The position numbers and the translations under genes were made by a program. From NCBI GenBank assembly GCA_963706555.1, contig OY970164.1:3224001-3288000 (forward strand): a DNA stretch of 64,000 nt. The letters run 5' to 3'. This DNA is from Bog-473 sp963706555 (GTDB taxonomy: Bacteria > Actinomycetota > Acidimicrobiia > Acidimicrobiales > RAAP-2). Shown here one piece after another: positions 25,139 through 33,679 of the stretch. Positions within the stretch are counted from its first letter, which is position 1, and every line of letters begins with the position of its first letter. The notes beneath the pieces are model-generated. The model saw only the letters and a program-made list of their open reading frames with translations. It made no database searches and was not told where the DNA came from.

Positions 25139-26400
25139 GCCGGCACCTCGAAGGAGCCAGTCTCGAAAGGATCAGTTTCGAAAGGGTCGTAGCGCAGACC
25201 GCTGAGTTGCACCCATCCGGTGTCGGTGACCGCCACGATGTCCTCGGAGCGGTAGCCGGCGTATCCCTCGTCCCAGATGACCGGCTCGAAGACGAGGACC
25301 ATGCCGGGGGCCATGATGAGCGACCCGTCGAAGTCGTCGCCCAGGTCGGTTCCGATGAGCGGCATCTCGGCGCTGTCGGTGCCGATGCCGTGGGCCAGGT
25401 AGAAGTGCTCCATCCAAGGCTTCACGCCGTCATTGGCGGCGATGGCGGCCCGACCGAGCTCGAGCGCGGAGACGCCCGGCTTGAGGATGTCGCGGGCTGC
25501 CGCCACGACCGAGCGCCAGCGCGCGAAGTGCGACGTCTGCCGTTCGGTGAGGTCCGGGTGCGCGCTGGTGATCCATGTCCGGCCGAAGTCCGAGGCGTAG
25601 CCCCGGTGGCAGATGCCGGCGTCGACCCAGATGACGTCGCCCTCGCGCAGGATCTGATCCGTGGTCGAAATGGGGTACGCCAGATCGCCGTGGGTCGTCC
25701 AGGGACCGGCGGCCTTGGTCGGGGTCATGACCTGCCAGATGGGGTCGATGGCGTTGGCCGTCGTGCCCAACTCGAAGAGGCGGCGGAGGAAGATGCCGCT
25801 CAGCTCCGTTTGACGCATGCCCGGCCGCAGCGCTTCGCGGGCGCTGTCCATCGCCTGTTCGGTGATCCGTTGGGCCTCGCGGATGGCCGAGACCTCGTCC
25901 GGCGTCTTGAGGAGTTTGGCCGGGCCCAACACGCCGGCAGCGTCGCTCCATTGGAAGTGGCCCAGCGCACGCAGCATCGGGTGGGTCTGCTCGTCGACGC
26001 CGAGGCGGGCGCCGGAGGGGAAGTACCCGTTGAGTGCGTCGACGAGTTCATGGATCCCGTCGTCGAGATCGGGGAACAGCGGGCCGTGCACGTGATCGGC
26101 CGGGAACTCAGGCGGGACACCGTCGAGGAACGGTGTGTAGAGATGCGGTGAGCTCTCGCCTGCAATAACCACAGAGACCGCCCTGAACAACCCGGCCTTC
26201 CCGGCATCCTCGCCCGGCGCGTCCGCTCCGGTGGTGTGGGCGACGCCTGCGGACCCGAGCATCACCAGGCCGTCGATGTTCTGGGCTTCGAGCTGGTCCT
26301 GAATTTTGGCGAACCGCTCCGCTCGCAGACGTTCCATGTCGGGAAGAGTCGGAATCGGCCGCCCCCCGATCGTTGCTCCTGCTGACCAGTCTTCGATCAT
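25135..26400 (-). CDS. M24 family metallopeptidase-like hydrolase (Xaa-Pro type)
   Basis: 421 residues; ATG at 26400 behind GGAGGGG (a start at 26454 has no such site). All five metal ligands are visible: Asp in VIWVDAG, Asp in ASDFGRTW, His in LAHGIG, Glu in LVFEPV and Glu in YRSEDIV. The last residues contain an imperfect DPFET/GSFEV repeat encoded by a short DNA duplication at 25150-25185. First in a run with the ligand-less paralogue and a P450, so its role may be amide or carbamate cleavage in a catabolic route rather than protein turnover; that is inference. Confidence 0.87.
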   Translation of the reverse strand: MIEDWSAGATIGGRPIPTLPDMERLRAERFAKIQDQLEAQNIDGLVMLGSAGVAHTTGADAPGEDAGKAGLFRAVSVVIAGESSPHLYTPFLDGVPPEFPADHVHGPLFPDLDDGIHELVDALNGYFPSGARLGVDEQTHPMLRALGHFQWSDAAGVLGPAKLLKTPDEVSAIREAQRITEQAMDSAREALRPGMRQTELSGIFLRRLFELGTTANAIDPIWQVMTPTKAAGPWTTHGDLAYPISTTDQILREGDVIWVDAGICHRGYASDFGRTWITSAHPDLTERQTSHFARWRSVVAAARDILKPGVSALELGRAAIAANDGVKPWMEHFYLAHGIGTDSAEMPLIGTDLGDDFDGSLIMAPGMVLVFEPVIWDEGYAGYRSEDIVAVTDTGWVQLSGLRYDPFETDPFETGSFEVPA

Positions 26401-26793
26401 TGCTTCCCCTCCTGCGTTTCTCCTCCTCGACCGGACCCCCCCACCGAACTCCACCGTACAGCCAACGCATCGGTCCCAATCGGCGAACGGTTCGAAGAGC
26501 CATGGCGGCTTTGGCCGGACGTCGGCGCTGGCGTCCGGTCGGACGTCTGCATGCCGTCGCCAGGCTCAGGTTGGCCCCACGTCGCGCACCGCTCATTCCC
26601 AGTGGGCGCCGTACCTCGGCCCCGAATAAGCATCCTTCCGGCCCGATGACCGACGCCGCCGCCCCCGATGCCGCCGCCGCCCCCGATGCCGCCGCCGCCC
26701 CCGATGCCGCCGCCGCCCCCGATGCCGCTGTCCCCAATGCAGCAGTGACTAACGCCGTAGCCCCCTGGCCGCCGCTACTTATGCCGCCGCCCT
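26401..26793. other. 393-bp intergenic region with a GCC-rich repeat
   Basis: Between two minus-strand genes. The central part is GC-rich without recognisable product; the part near 26655-26726 is the 18-bp repeat. No terminator hairpin with a U-tract was found. Confidence 0.5.
26655..26726. repeat. 18-bp tandem repeat, four copies
   Basis: Perfect copies of GCCGCCGCCCCCGATGCC, 68 bp beyond the stop of the VOC gene at 26794 (minus strand). Read on the plus strand from an ATG at 26646 it would encode a Asp-Ala-Ala-Ala-Ala-Pro repeat, but there is no ribosome-binding site and no similarity to a protein I know. Confidence 0.88.
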
Positions 26794-27246
26794 TTACGCC
26801 TCAGTGAAGCGCCACTGCTTCGAGGGCCCGCCTCCTGGCGGGTACTCGAGCGCGCAGACGTCGAACCAGATGGGCAGCAGGTAGCGCACATAGAAGGCCC
26901 GTTGGGTGACGTTGGGCGTCACGATGTCGTCGAAGAGCTTGAGCTGCAGCCGGTCGTCCTTTTCCTGGTAACGCTGGCAGGCTTCGAGGATGTCGTCGAC
27001 CTCTTCGCGGGTGTCGAGCAGCAGGCCGAGGTGGTCGTAGCTGGGCGAATGGATCGGCTCGTCCACTTCCATCAGCAGGATGAACTGTCCCTCGTCGGGG
27101 ACCAGCAGGTGGCCGGTTTGCCCGAACAGCTCGTAGGGGTTGCACCGCCAATTGAGGACGTCGCCATAGAAGCGGTCGATGTCCGCCCGTGTCTCTTCGT
27201 CGAGTGCGCCCCGAGCGAAGGTGAGTTCCATATGGTTGAACCGCAT
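26794..27246 (-). CDS. VOC (glyoxalase/dioxygenase) superfamily protein
   Basis: 150 residues; ATG at 27246 after CAGGGGGACG. Beta-alpha-beta-beta-beta repeats are suggested by MRFNHMELTFARGALDEETRADIDRFYGDVLNWRCN, then GQFILLMEVDEP and YDHLGLLLDTREEVDDILEACQRYQ, all typical of VOC modules. The C-terminal part (VRYLLPIWFDVCALEYPPG) ends with a strand and Pro-rich tail. Probably a small metal-dependent enzyme or binding protein. Divergent from the hydrolase at 27432. Confidence 0.78.
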   Translation of the reverse strand: MRFNHMELTFARGALDEETRADIDRFYGDVLNWRCNPYELFGQTGHLLVPDEGQFILLMEVDEPIHSPSYDHLGLLLDTREEVDDILEACQRYQEKDDRLQLKLFDDIVTPNVTQRAFYVRYLLPIWFDVCALEYPPGGGPSKQWRFTEA

Positions 27247-27305
27247 CTTGCGTCCCCCTGTCGTCCGGCGCCTGAGGTGCACCCGTCCTGCGTATCCCCG
27301 AAATA

Positions 27306-27440
27306 GTACGGCATATCCGCCCGGACCCCGACCTGGTCCGCCCCCACCCAGGCACTCCGCCGGGAACCCGACCCTGGCCTTCCCGGGCTCGGCCCGCGAT
27401 GAGTCGCGTTAGCTCGTAACGTCTCTTACGTATGCCGTAC
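27306..27440. promoter_or_regulatory. divergent region with inverted 10-mers and a possible leaderless promoter
   Basis: GTACGGCATA (27306-27315) and its exact complement TATGCCGTAC (27431-27440) flank this gap; the second covers the ATG of the hydrolase. TAACGT at 27417-27422 lies 9 bases before that ATG and no ribosome-binding site is visible, which fits a leaderless transcript as is common in actinomycetes. Confidence 0.35.
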
Positions 27441-28187
27441 GCCGATGTCAACGGGGTCCACCTCTACTTTGCGCAGGGAGGTGAGGGGCCGCCGCTCGTC
27501 CTGCTCCATGGCGGCCTGCTCACCGTCGAGCTCAGTTTCGGACTGGTCATGCCGACCTTCTCGGAGCACCACAGCGTCATCGCCGTCGAGCTCCAAGGCC
27601 ACGGCCGCACAGCCGACATCGGGCGGCCCATGACATTCGAAAACCTGGCAGACGACGTGGTGGGCCTGCTCGACCACCTCGGCATCGAGCGGACGGACGT
27701 GTTCGGTTTCAGCCTCGGTGGGCTCACGACCTACGAGCTACTCGTTCGGCACCCCGACCGCATCCGGCGGGCGGTCGTAGCCTCGGCCGACCACCGCAAC
27801 GACCGGGGCGGCGAAGTTGACGCCGACCGCCTCCCCACCCAAGCGGATTTCGCCGCCATGCGCGAGGCCTATGCAGCAGTCGCCCCGGATCCATCCCACT
27901 TCGACGCGTTTGCGGAGAAGGTGGCGGGGATGGTCCATGGTTTCGGAGGATGGAGCGACGAGCAACTGGGCGCCGTCGAGGTTCCCGTGCTGGTGCTGAT
28001 CGGCGACACCGACTTCATCCTCGTTCCGAACGCAGCTCGGGCCGCCGAGCTCCTGCCACGGGGTCAACTCGCCGTCCTCCCGGGGACCACGCACATGGAC
28101 ATGACCCGTAACGGATTGGTCGGCGCGGTGGTCGAGTCCTTTCTGCGTCACGACGGCGGAGGCGATACGGCCGGGCCTTCGTTCTGA
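27432..28187 (+). CDS. alpha/beta hydrolase
   Basis: 251 residues. PLVLLHGGLLTVELSF is the oxyanion loop, the nucleophile Ser lies in GFSLGG (about residue 96), the acid Asp in IGDTDFILVP and the His in GTTHMDMTRN. No ribosome-binding site precedes the ATG, so translation may be leaderless. Its stop overlaps the ATG of the RibD-like gene by one base (TGATG). Function beyond hydrolysis cannot be given. Confidence 0.87.
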   Translation: MPYADVNGVHLYFAQGGEGPPLVLLHGGLLTVELSFGLVMPTFSEHHSVIAVELQGHGRTADIGRPMTFENLADDVVGLLDHLGIERTDVFGFSLGGLTTYELLVRHPDRIRRAVVASADHRNDRGGEVDADRLPTQADFAAMREAYAAVAPDPSHFDAFAEKVAGMVHGFGGWSDEQLGAVEVPVLVLIGDTDFILVPNAARAAELLPRGQLAVLPGTTHMDMTRNGLVGAVVESFLRHDGGGDTAGPSF

Positions 28188-28716
28188 TGAGGATCCTGAC
28201 TCGGATGTGCACGAGTCTCGATGGCTACGTGACGACTCCCGATGGCTGGCCCGTCCAACTCGCCTTCGACGGATGGGACGCGGGGCGCTCGGTTTCTACG
28301 AGCTCCAAGCTCAATGCGACGCCGTCCTCATGGGCCGCACCACGTTCGAACCAGCCCTCTCCGCGCCCTTCTGGCCGTGGGGAGATGTCCCCGTGTACGT
28401 CCTGGGCTCGCATCGTCCGGCTGGAACCCCTGACGCTGTCAGCATCGACACCGACCCGACCAGACTGCTCGAAAGACTCCGCGCGGCGAATAACGCGGGA
28501 GACGTCCACCTGGTGGGGGGTCCGCGGACGATCGAGACCTTCCGTGCACTCGGCGCGCTCGACGAGATCCGCCTCCTCGCCCTCCCTATTCTCACCGGCG
28601 CCGGCCGCCGGCTCACCCCCGACCTCGGAACAGATTCGTCCCTGACGTTGGTGGACGCACGAACATGGCCGGGTGGGGTGGCCGAGCTCACGTACAAGGT
28701 CGATCCCGTGGCGTAG
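28187..28716 (+). pseudogene. dihydrofolate reductase/RibD C-terminal-like protein, frameshifted
   Basis: The first 32 codons read MRILTRMCTSLDGYVTTPDG..AFDGWDA, the standard start of this NADPH-binding family; the remainder (LGFYELQAQCDAVLMGRTTFEPA to the end at 28716) continues in the frame two bases on. One G is missing at the GGGG run 28282-28285: restoring it gives GWDAGALGFYEL in a single frame. Apart from that the gene is intact, with GDVHLVGGPRTIETFRALGALDE and a normal length of about 176 residues. A consensus error is as likely as real decay. Function is probably a small NADPH-dependent reductase. Confidence 0.8.
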
Positions 28717-28876
28717 ACGGGGGACATCCCCCTCTGATCGTCCACGGTGGGACTACCTGGTTGCGCCCGGTCGGCGTCGTCTAGTGTGACCGCCGACCAG
28801 GGAGGGTCCTGGTCCCCACGTGCTGGGGATCGGGGCGGCCCTGGCTCGCCTCGACCAAGAGAGACAGGGGATTCGC

Positions 28877-29656
28877 ATGGAGATCAGTGGTGCGTCAGCG
28901 ATCGTGACCGGCGGCGCCGGAGGGCTGGGCGGGGCAACGGTACGCCGGCTCGTCGAGGCAGGGGCGAAGGTGGTCATCGCCGATGTGGCGGCCGAGAAGG
29001 GCGAGGCGATGGTCAAGGAGTTGGGCGATTCGGTCAAGTTCGTCAAGACTGACATCACCAGCGAGTCAAGCGTCCAAGAGGCGCTCGACCAGGCCGCCAG
29101 CATGGGCCCCGTCCGGATCTCGGTTGCCGTGCACGGCGGATTCGGCGGGGGCGGTCGGACGCTGAAGGCGGACGGGACGCCGCATTCGCTCGAGGACTTC
29201 CGCAATGTGATCGACCCGTATCTCGTGGGGACGTTCAACGTGCTGCGTCTGGCGTCCGCGGCAATCGGGAAGTCCGAGCCGTTGGCCGACGGCGAGCGGG
29301 GCGTCATCATCAACACGGCCTCGATCGCCGGCTATGAGGGCACCATCGGCCAGGTGGCGTACGCGACGGCGAAGGCCGGCGTGATCGGGCTGACGATTGC
29401 TGCCGCTCGTGATCTCGCCGTCGTGGGCATCCGGGTGATGACCATCGCCCCCGGGACGTTCATCACGCCCGCCTACGGCCAGGATCTCGACGCCGTCGAG
29501 GCCTACTGGGCCCCGGCGATCCCGTTCCCCAAGCGCATGGGACAACCGGCCGAGTACGCCAAGTTGGTCCAGTCGATCGTCGAGAACTCGTACCTCAACG
29601 GCGAGGTCATCCGGATCGATGGCGCCATCCGCTTCGGGCCGAAAAGCCCCAAGTAG
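28877..29656 (+). CDS. short-chain dehydrogenase, 3-hydroxyacyl-CoA dehydrogenase type II-like
   Basis: 259 residues; ATG at 28877 behind a CAGGGG site. N-terminal SAIVTGGAGGLGGATVRRL is the TGxxxGxG NAD loop of the HSD10-like subgroup; the catalytic Ser is in NTASIAGYEG and the pair Tyr-Lys in YATAKAG. The tail ends LNGEVIRIDGAIRFGPK, also usual for this subgroup. Such enzymes oxidise 3-hydroxyacyl-CoA or hydroxysteroid substrates, fitting a beta-oxidation role with the thioesterase 48 bp downstream. Confidence 0.88.
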   Translation: MEISGASAIVTGGAGGLGGATVRRLVEAGAKVVIADVAAEKGEAMVKELGDSVKFVKTDITSESSVQEALDQAASMGPVRISVAVHGGFGGGGRTLKADGTPHSLEDFRNVIDPYLVGTFNVLRLASAAIGKSEPLADGERGVIINTASIAGYEGTIGQVAYATAKAGVIGLTIAAARDLAVVGIRVMTIAPGTFITPAYGQDLDAVEAYWAPAIPFPKRMGQPAEYAKLVQSIVENSYLNGEVIRIDGAIRFGPKSPK

Positions 29657-29704
29657 GGGTCACCCCCCGATGCTGCACGACTCGCCTGCCGGGGCCCGAC
29701 CTCG

Positions 29705-30151
29705 GTGAGCCCCGACGACAAGCCGGTGCCATCGGCGCCGGCGCGGATCGAGCTTGCCACCGGGCACGCCTTCGAGTCCTTCAGCTGGCGCGACGTCGCC
29801 GTTGACGGCGCAGACTGGGCCATGGAGATGGAGGTCACGCCGCGGGTCGTGAACAGTTCGGGCGTTCTGCAGGGCGGGCTCCTCGCCACACTCATCGACA
29901 TGGTGGCCGGCGTCTCGCTCCAGCGGGGCGAGAAGGCCTATCTGCGCAACGCCACCAGCGAAATGCAGGTCAGCTTTCTCGCCGGGGCCCGGGTCGGTCC
30001 GGTGCGCGCGGTAGCCCACATCTTGCGCCGTGGAAGAAGGAGCGCGGTGGTCCGGGTGGACGTGCACGACGTCGGTGCCGACGACCTCTACGTCGCGACA
30101 GCGACGCTGACCTTCTCGGTCAAAATGCGGGACGACGCCCCCGCAGCTTGA
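29705..30151 (+). CDS. PaaI-type hotdog thioesterase
   Basis: 148 residues from a GTG. The hotdog helix with its catalytic region reads VVNSSGVLQGGLLATLIDMVAGVS, close to the NxxGxxHGG..D pattern of PaaI-type acyl-CoA thioesterases, with Gln in place of the usual His in LQGG; the Asp is kept. Further on, TSEMQVSFLAGARVGPVRAVAHILRRGRRSAVVRVDV gives the long central strands. It likely hydrolyses acyl-CoA intermediates that stall in the pathway. Probably in an operon with the SDR upstream. Confidence 0.82.
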   Translation: MSPDDKPVPSAPARIELATGHAFESFSWRDVAVDGADWAMEMEVTPRVVNSSGVLQGGLLATLIDMVAGVSLQRGEKAYLRNATSEMQVSFLAGARVGPVRAVAHILRRGRRSAVVRVDVHDVGADDLYVATATLTFSVKMRDDAPAA

Positions 30152-30198
30152 GGTGTTGCTGACCGGTTCGGCGGCTGATCGGTTCAACAGCTGGTTGG

Positions 30199-30236
30199 CG
30201 TGAGGATCAGCCGTTGCCGTGAGGATCAGCCGTTGG
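30199..30236. repeat. 19-bp direct repeat, two copies over a stop codon
   Basis: CGTGAGGATCAGCCGTTGS occurs twice back to back. The second copy contains the stop (30226-30228) and last codons of the minus-strand gene, so the first copy is a duplicate of that gene's 3' end. Confidence 0.8.
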
Positions 30237-30972
30237 CGGGGCCGAATCGATCCCAGTTCCAGATCATCATCGATTCGAACGGGGCGGCGAGCAAGGGTCG
30301 CACCGGGGCGTCCTTCCAGATCTCCTTGAGCACCGGTGCCAACCGTTCGCCCACAGTGGCCGGGTCGTCGTCGAGATAGCAGCTCGTGATCCGGTACGAC
30401 CCCGGGCTGAAGGTGTCACGCCGGATGGCGGGCGAGGTCCCGAAAGCCAGGGCGCCGGCCACGCCGGGTACCGCCACCAGTTCGGGCAGCACGTGGGTGT
30501 GCATGCGTTGGATGTACGCGTCCTGCAACGCGGGGTCGCCGGTCTCCTCGACGATGAGGTAGATCCCCCGATTCGGGCGGAAGGGGACGACCTCGTTGGA
30601 GATGAGCGCCCGGGGAGAGGCGAGGGAATGCAGCAGCCTCAGTCCTGCCAGATACTGCTTGGGCAACGCCTGCGAGTAACGGCCCATTTCGGCCAGTGCC
30701 CGTCCCAACGTGAAGAACTCGTCGATGGTCTCGTGGAGCGGATTGCCCATCAGGTAGCAGACGACATGGGCCGTCTGGGCCCAGTCGTCCACTGCGATGG
30801 CACGCACCGCATCGCAGGCGGGTGTCGACGCCCACCGCGCGCCGAACACCAAGCCGGGAAGCTGGTACTGCTCGGGCATGTGGTCGAGCTGATGCCATTC
30901 GAGGTAGCCCCGGTCGTCACCGTCGGGCGAGTGATGCGACAGCGAGAAGAACCCAAGTTTGATCTTGTTCAT
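30226..30972 (-). CDS. EthD-like dimeric alpha-beta barrel protein of unknown function
   Basis: 248 residues; ATG at 30972 after GGGGGG. The N-terminal half has the pattern YLEWHQLDHMPEQYQLPGLVFGARW, similar to the W-H-x-x-D/E-H-x-P motif of EthD and related alpha-beta barrel proteins, and the second half (NRGIYLIVEETGDPALQDAYIQRMHTHVLPELVAVPGVAGALAFG) looks like a second copy of the fold. Such proteins often accompany P450 or monooxygenase systems. I do not recognise a specific family and assign no reaction. Confidence 0.6.
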   Translation of the reverse strand: MNKIKLGFFSLSHHSPDGDDRGYLEWHQLDHMPEQYQLPGLVFGARWASTPACDAVRAIAVDDWAQTAHVVCYLMGNPLHETIDEFFTLGRALAEMGRYSQALPKQYLAGLRLLHSLASPRALISNEVVPFRPNRGIYLIVEETGDPALQDAYIQRMHTHVLPELVAVPGVAGALAFGTSPAIRRDTFSPGSYRITSCYLDDDPATVGERLAPVLKEIWKDAPVRPLLAAPFESMMIWNWDRFGPANG

Positions 30973-31122
30973 TGCCCCCCCGGAAGAGCGCCGGCGCGTG
31001 GCCGGTGCGATGCCGTGTCGTGATCTGCGCCCACCATAGGTCCACGGGGAGGGCGGGCGCGGCGCCACGACCTAATGTGGTGCGCCGTACGAGGGGATCC
31101 GCACTCAAGAGGAGCTCGGCCG

Positions 31123-33606
31123 ATGCTGGTAACGGACCTCAGCCGTGATGTGGCGGGCCGCTTTTGCACGAGGCTCCTGGCCCTGGGCGGCGCAGACGTC
31201 GTGTCGTACCCGGGCCCGCCGGGCGACTCTCTGAGCACAGGGCAGGTTGACTGGCTCAGCGCCTACCTCGACCCGCACAAGTGGACCGTCGTCGGCGCAA
31301 CCGACGACCATGGAAATGGCGCAGCCGACGGTACCGGCACCTCAACGCTCGAGGACATGGTGCGCGCCTCGGATGTCGTCGTCACGACGTTCGACCGCGG
31401 GCGCTATCTGGGACCTCTCGACGCCGACGGAGTGCGGACACTGAACGCCGACGCGGTGCATGTCACGACCAGCTCCTTCGGGACCAAGGGTCTTACCGCC
31501 CCGTGGCGCGGCGGCTCGTTGGCGGAGTGGGCCGCCGGTGGCTACCTCTCCATCACCGGGGACCCGTCGCGGGAGCCGTTGTGCGGTCCCGAACATCTGT
31601 GCGGCTACGTCGGCGGCTATACCGCGGCCGTCGCCGTACAGGCGGGATCCGTTCTGCGACAGAGGACGGGACGAGGCAGTCATATCGACGTCAGTGTGAT
31701 GGCTGCGATGTTGAGCATGCATCAATCCACGTTTTCCCGACTGGGCGTCGGCATCGTCCGCATGCGGACCGGTCGCTATACCGAGGTCTATCCGCTGACG
31801 GTGTTGCCCTGCCGTGACGGCTACGTCTCACTCGGCTCGGCGCTCGATGAGGAGTTCGATCGACTCGTCCTCGCCGTCGGGATGCCCGAGATCCTCGGAG
31901 ACCCCCGCTTCGCCAACCCTGCTGCCCGCGCCGTACACCGTGACGACCTTGACGCACTGCTGGTGCCCTGGCTGGCCGAACGCGATGCGGCCCAAGTGGT
32001 CGAGATCGTGCAGGCCGCCGGCCTTCCGTGTTCCAAGGTGGCAACACCCTCCGAGGTTCTGGCCAATCCGCAACTCGACGCCAGGGGCTACTGGGAGGAG
32101 GTCACGGTCGACGGGCGGCGCGGTCGGATGCCGGGGAGCCCGGTCCTGCCGGCAAAGGAGTCATGGCCGGCGCCCGGCTCGACCTCACCTCCTCCGTCGG
32201 CACATCGTCCGCCGGTGTCGTCGGTGTCGTCGGTGTCGCCGGTGTCGTCGGTGTCGCCGGTGTCGCCGGTGTCGCCGGCACCGGGAGGCGGTGCTCGCGC
32301 GCTGTCGCCCGAGGCTCTGCGCTCTCTCATCGCCGCCCACGCAGAGATCCCCGGCGCCGGTCGAGGTCCCGCGTCGGCCTTTGGACTCCCTCTCGACGGC
32401 GACCCTCCGATTCTGGTGCTGGATCTCACCGCATTCTGGGCCGGGCCCAGCGCCACCCGGAATCTGGCTGACCTCGGAGCGAGAGTGGTCAGGGTGGAGC
32501 GTCCGCGTTCGCGGGTCGACTTTGCCGACACCTCCGACGAGGGTGCTCTCATCGGCTACCTCTTCGACTACAAAATGAACCGCAACAAGGAGAGTGTGGT
32601 CATCGACCTCCGCACAGAGGACGGGAAGCAGGTGTTCCGGTCGTTGGCTTCCCGGGCCGACGTCGTGGTGGAGAACTACCGGGCCGGCGTCATGGATCGC
32701 CTTGGTCTGGGCTACGAGTCGCTGTCAGCTCGGCATCCCGCACTGGTCTATGTCTCGCTAAGCGGGTTCGGTGCCACCGGACCGTGGTCCCCCTGGCGTT
32801 CGTATGGTCCGACCATCGAAGCGGCGTCGTCCATCGAAGCGCGTACGGGCTATGCGGATGGAGAGCCGCTGCGGCTGGGTCACACCCTGCCTGACGGGGT
32901 GGGAGGGCTCGTCGGGACGCTGGCCGCGCTCGACGGTCTGCGCCGTCGCGACCTCACCGGAAAAGGAGGCCGCTATGACCTCTCCCAGCTCGAGGCCTAT
33001 TGCGCGCTGAGCGGCGAAGAGCTGCTCGCAGCGTCCGTGTCCGGCCAGGACCAGCCACGCCGGGGTAACCGTGGTCGTGGCGTCAGTCCCCACGGTGTCT
33101 ATCCCTGCCGCGGGGATGATCAGTGGATCGCAATGGCGGTGGCAAGTGACGACGAGTGGGCCCGCTTCGTCACGGTGGTGAGGGCCCAGGACCTCGAGGA
33201 CGCGCGCTACCGCTCGACCGCAGGTCGCCTCGCGCATCGCGACGAGCTCGACCGGTTGATCGCTCAGTGGACGAGCTCGGCGGACAAAGTCGCGCTGGCG
33301 GTCGCCTTGCAGGCTGAGGGCATCGAGGCATTTCCCGTGGCGACGCCACCCGATCTCGTCGCGGATGCCCAGTTGGAGCAGCGCGGATATTTCGTCGAAG
33401 TCCCACTGCGAGGGAAGCAGGTCAAGCTCCCGGGGTCGCCCTTGTCGGCCTCGCCTCCCGTCGTTCGCACCGGTGGTGGTCCGCCTGCATTCGGTGAACA
33501 CACCGAGCGCGTCCTCAGGGAGCTGGCCGGATGCACCGAGGAAGAGGTGGCGCGACTCGGACGCGACGGGGTGGTCGTGCTCGGGAGTGTCGCCGTCCCT
33601 CTTTGA
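31123..33606 (+). CDS. fused double CaiB/BaiF CoA-transferase
   Basis: 827 residues, twice the family length. ATG at 31123 with AGGAG upstream; a more upstream in-frame start at 31075 lacks support. Domain 1 (about 1-345) keeps the RTGRGSHIDVSV turn, but the catalytic position is Gly161 (CGYVGG). Domain 2 (about 425-827) has LVLDLTAFWAGPSATRNLADLGARVVRVERP and a proper Asp591 in LPDGVGG. The two are joined by a low-complexity Val-Ser-Ser/Pro linker (365-386) encoded by 9-bp DNA repeats. The fusion thus copies the Asp-less plus Asp-containing pairs found elsewhere in this window, now in one chain. Expected activity: CoA transfer between carboxylates. Confidence 0.9.
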   Translation: MLVTDLSRDVAGRFCTRLLALGGADVVSYPGPPGDSLSTGQVDWLSAYLDPHKWTVVGATDDHGNGAADGTGTSTLEDMVRASDVVVTTFDRGRYLGPLDADGVRTLNADAVHVTTSSFGTKGLTAPWRGGSLAEWAAGGYLSITGDPSREPLCGPEHLCGYVGGYTAAVAVQAGSVLRQRTGRGSHIDVSVMAAMLSMHQSTFSRLGVGIVRMRTGRYTEVYPLTVLPCRDGYVSLGSALDEEFDRLVLAVGMPEILGDPRFANPAARAVHRDDLDALLVPWLAERDAAQVVEIVQAAGLPCSKVATPSEVLANPQLDARGYWEEVTVDGRRGRMPGSPVLPAKESWPAPGSTSPPPSAHRPPVSSVSSVSPVSSVSPVSPVSPAPGGGARALSPEALRSLIAAHAEIPGAGRGPASAFGLPLDGDPPILVLDLTAFWAGPSATRNLADLGARVVRVERPRSRVDFADTSDEGALIGYLFDYKMNRNKESVVIDLRTEDGKQVFRSLASRADVVVENYRAGVMDRLGLGYESLSARHPALVYVSLSGFGATGPWSPWRSYGPTIEAASSIEARTGYADGEPLRLGHTLPDGVGGLVGTLAALDGLRRRDLTGKGGRYDLSQLEAYCALSGEELLAASVSGQDQPRRGNRGRGVSPHGVYPCRGDDQWIAMAVASDDEWARFVTVVRAQDLEDARYRSTAGRLAHRDELDRLIAQWTSSADKVALAVALQAEGIEAFPVATPPDLVADAQLEQRGYFVEVPLRGKQVKLPGSPLSASPPVVRTGGGPPAFGEHTERVLRELAGCTEEEVARLGRDGVVVLGSVAVPL
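32214..32276 (+). repeat. 9-bp in-frame repeat encoding the interdomain linker
   Basis: Seven copies of GGTGTCGTC or GGTGTCGCC inside the fused CoA-transferase. Because the unit is three codons long, copy-number changes would lengthen or shorten the linker without breaking the frame. Confidence 0.9.
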
Positions 33607-33679
33607 CGATGGGCACCGCCACGGCGGCGTGCTCTTTCGAAGCCGCCTGCTGCGCCAATGGGCCGCAGGTGGAGCCGCC

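Noticed and set aside
26646..26807. Small plus-strand gene for an Asp-Ala-Pro repeat peptide
   Set aside because: It consists mostly of the 18-bp DNA repeat, has no ribosome-binding site and resembles no protein I know.
27395..27408. CGCGA-TGAG-TCGCG dyad
   Set aside because: Five-base arms of pure GC/CG type are frequent by chance in this composition.
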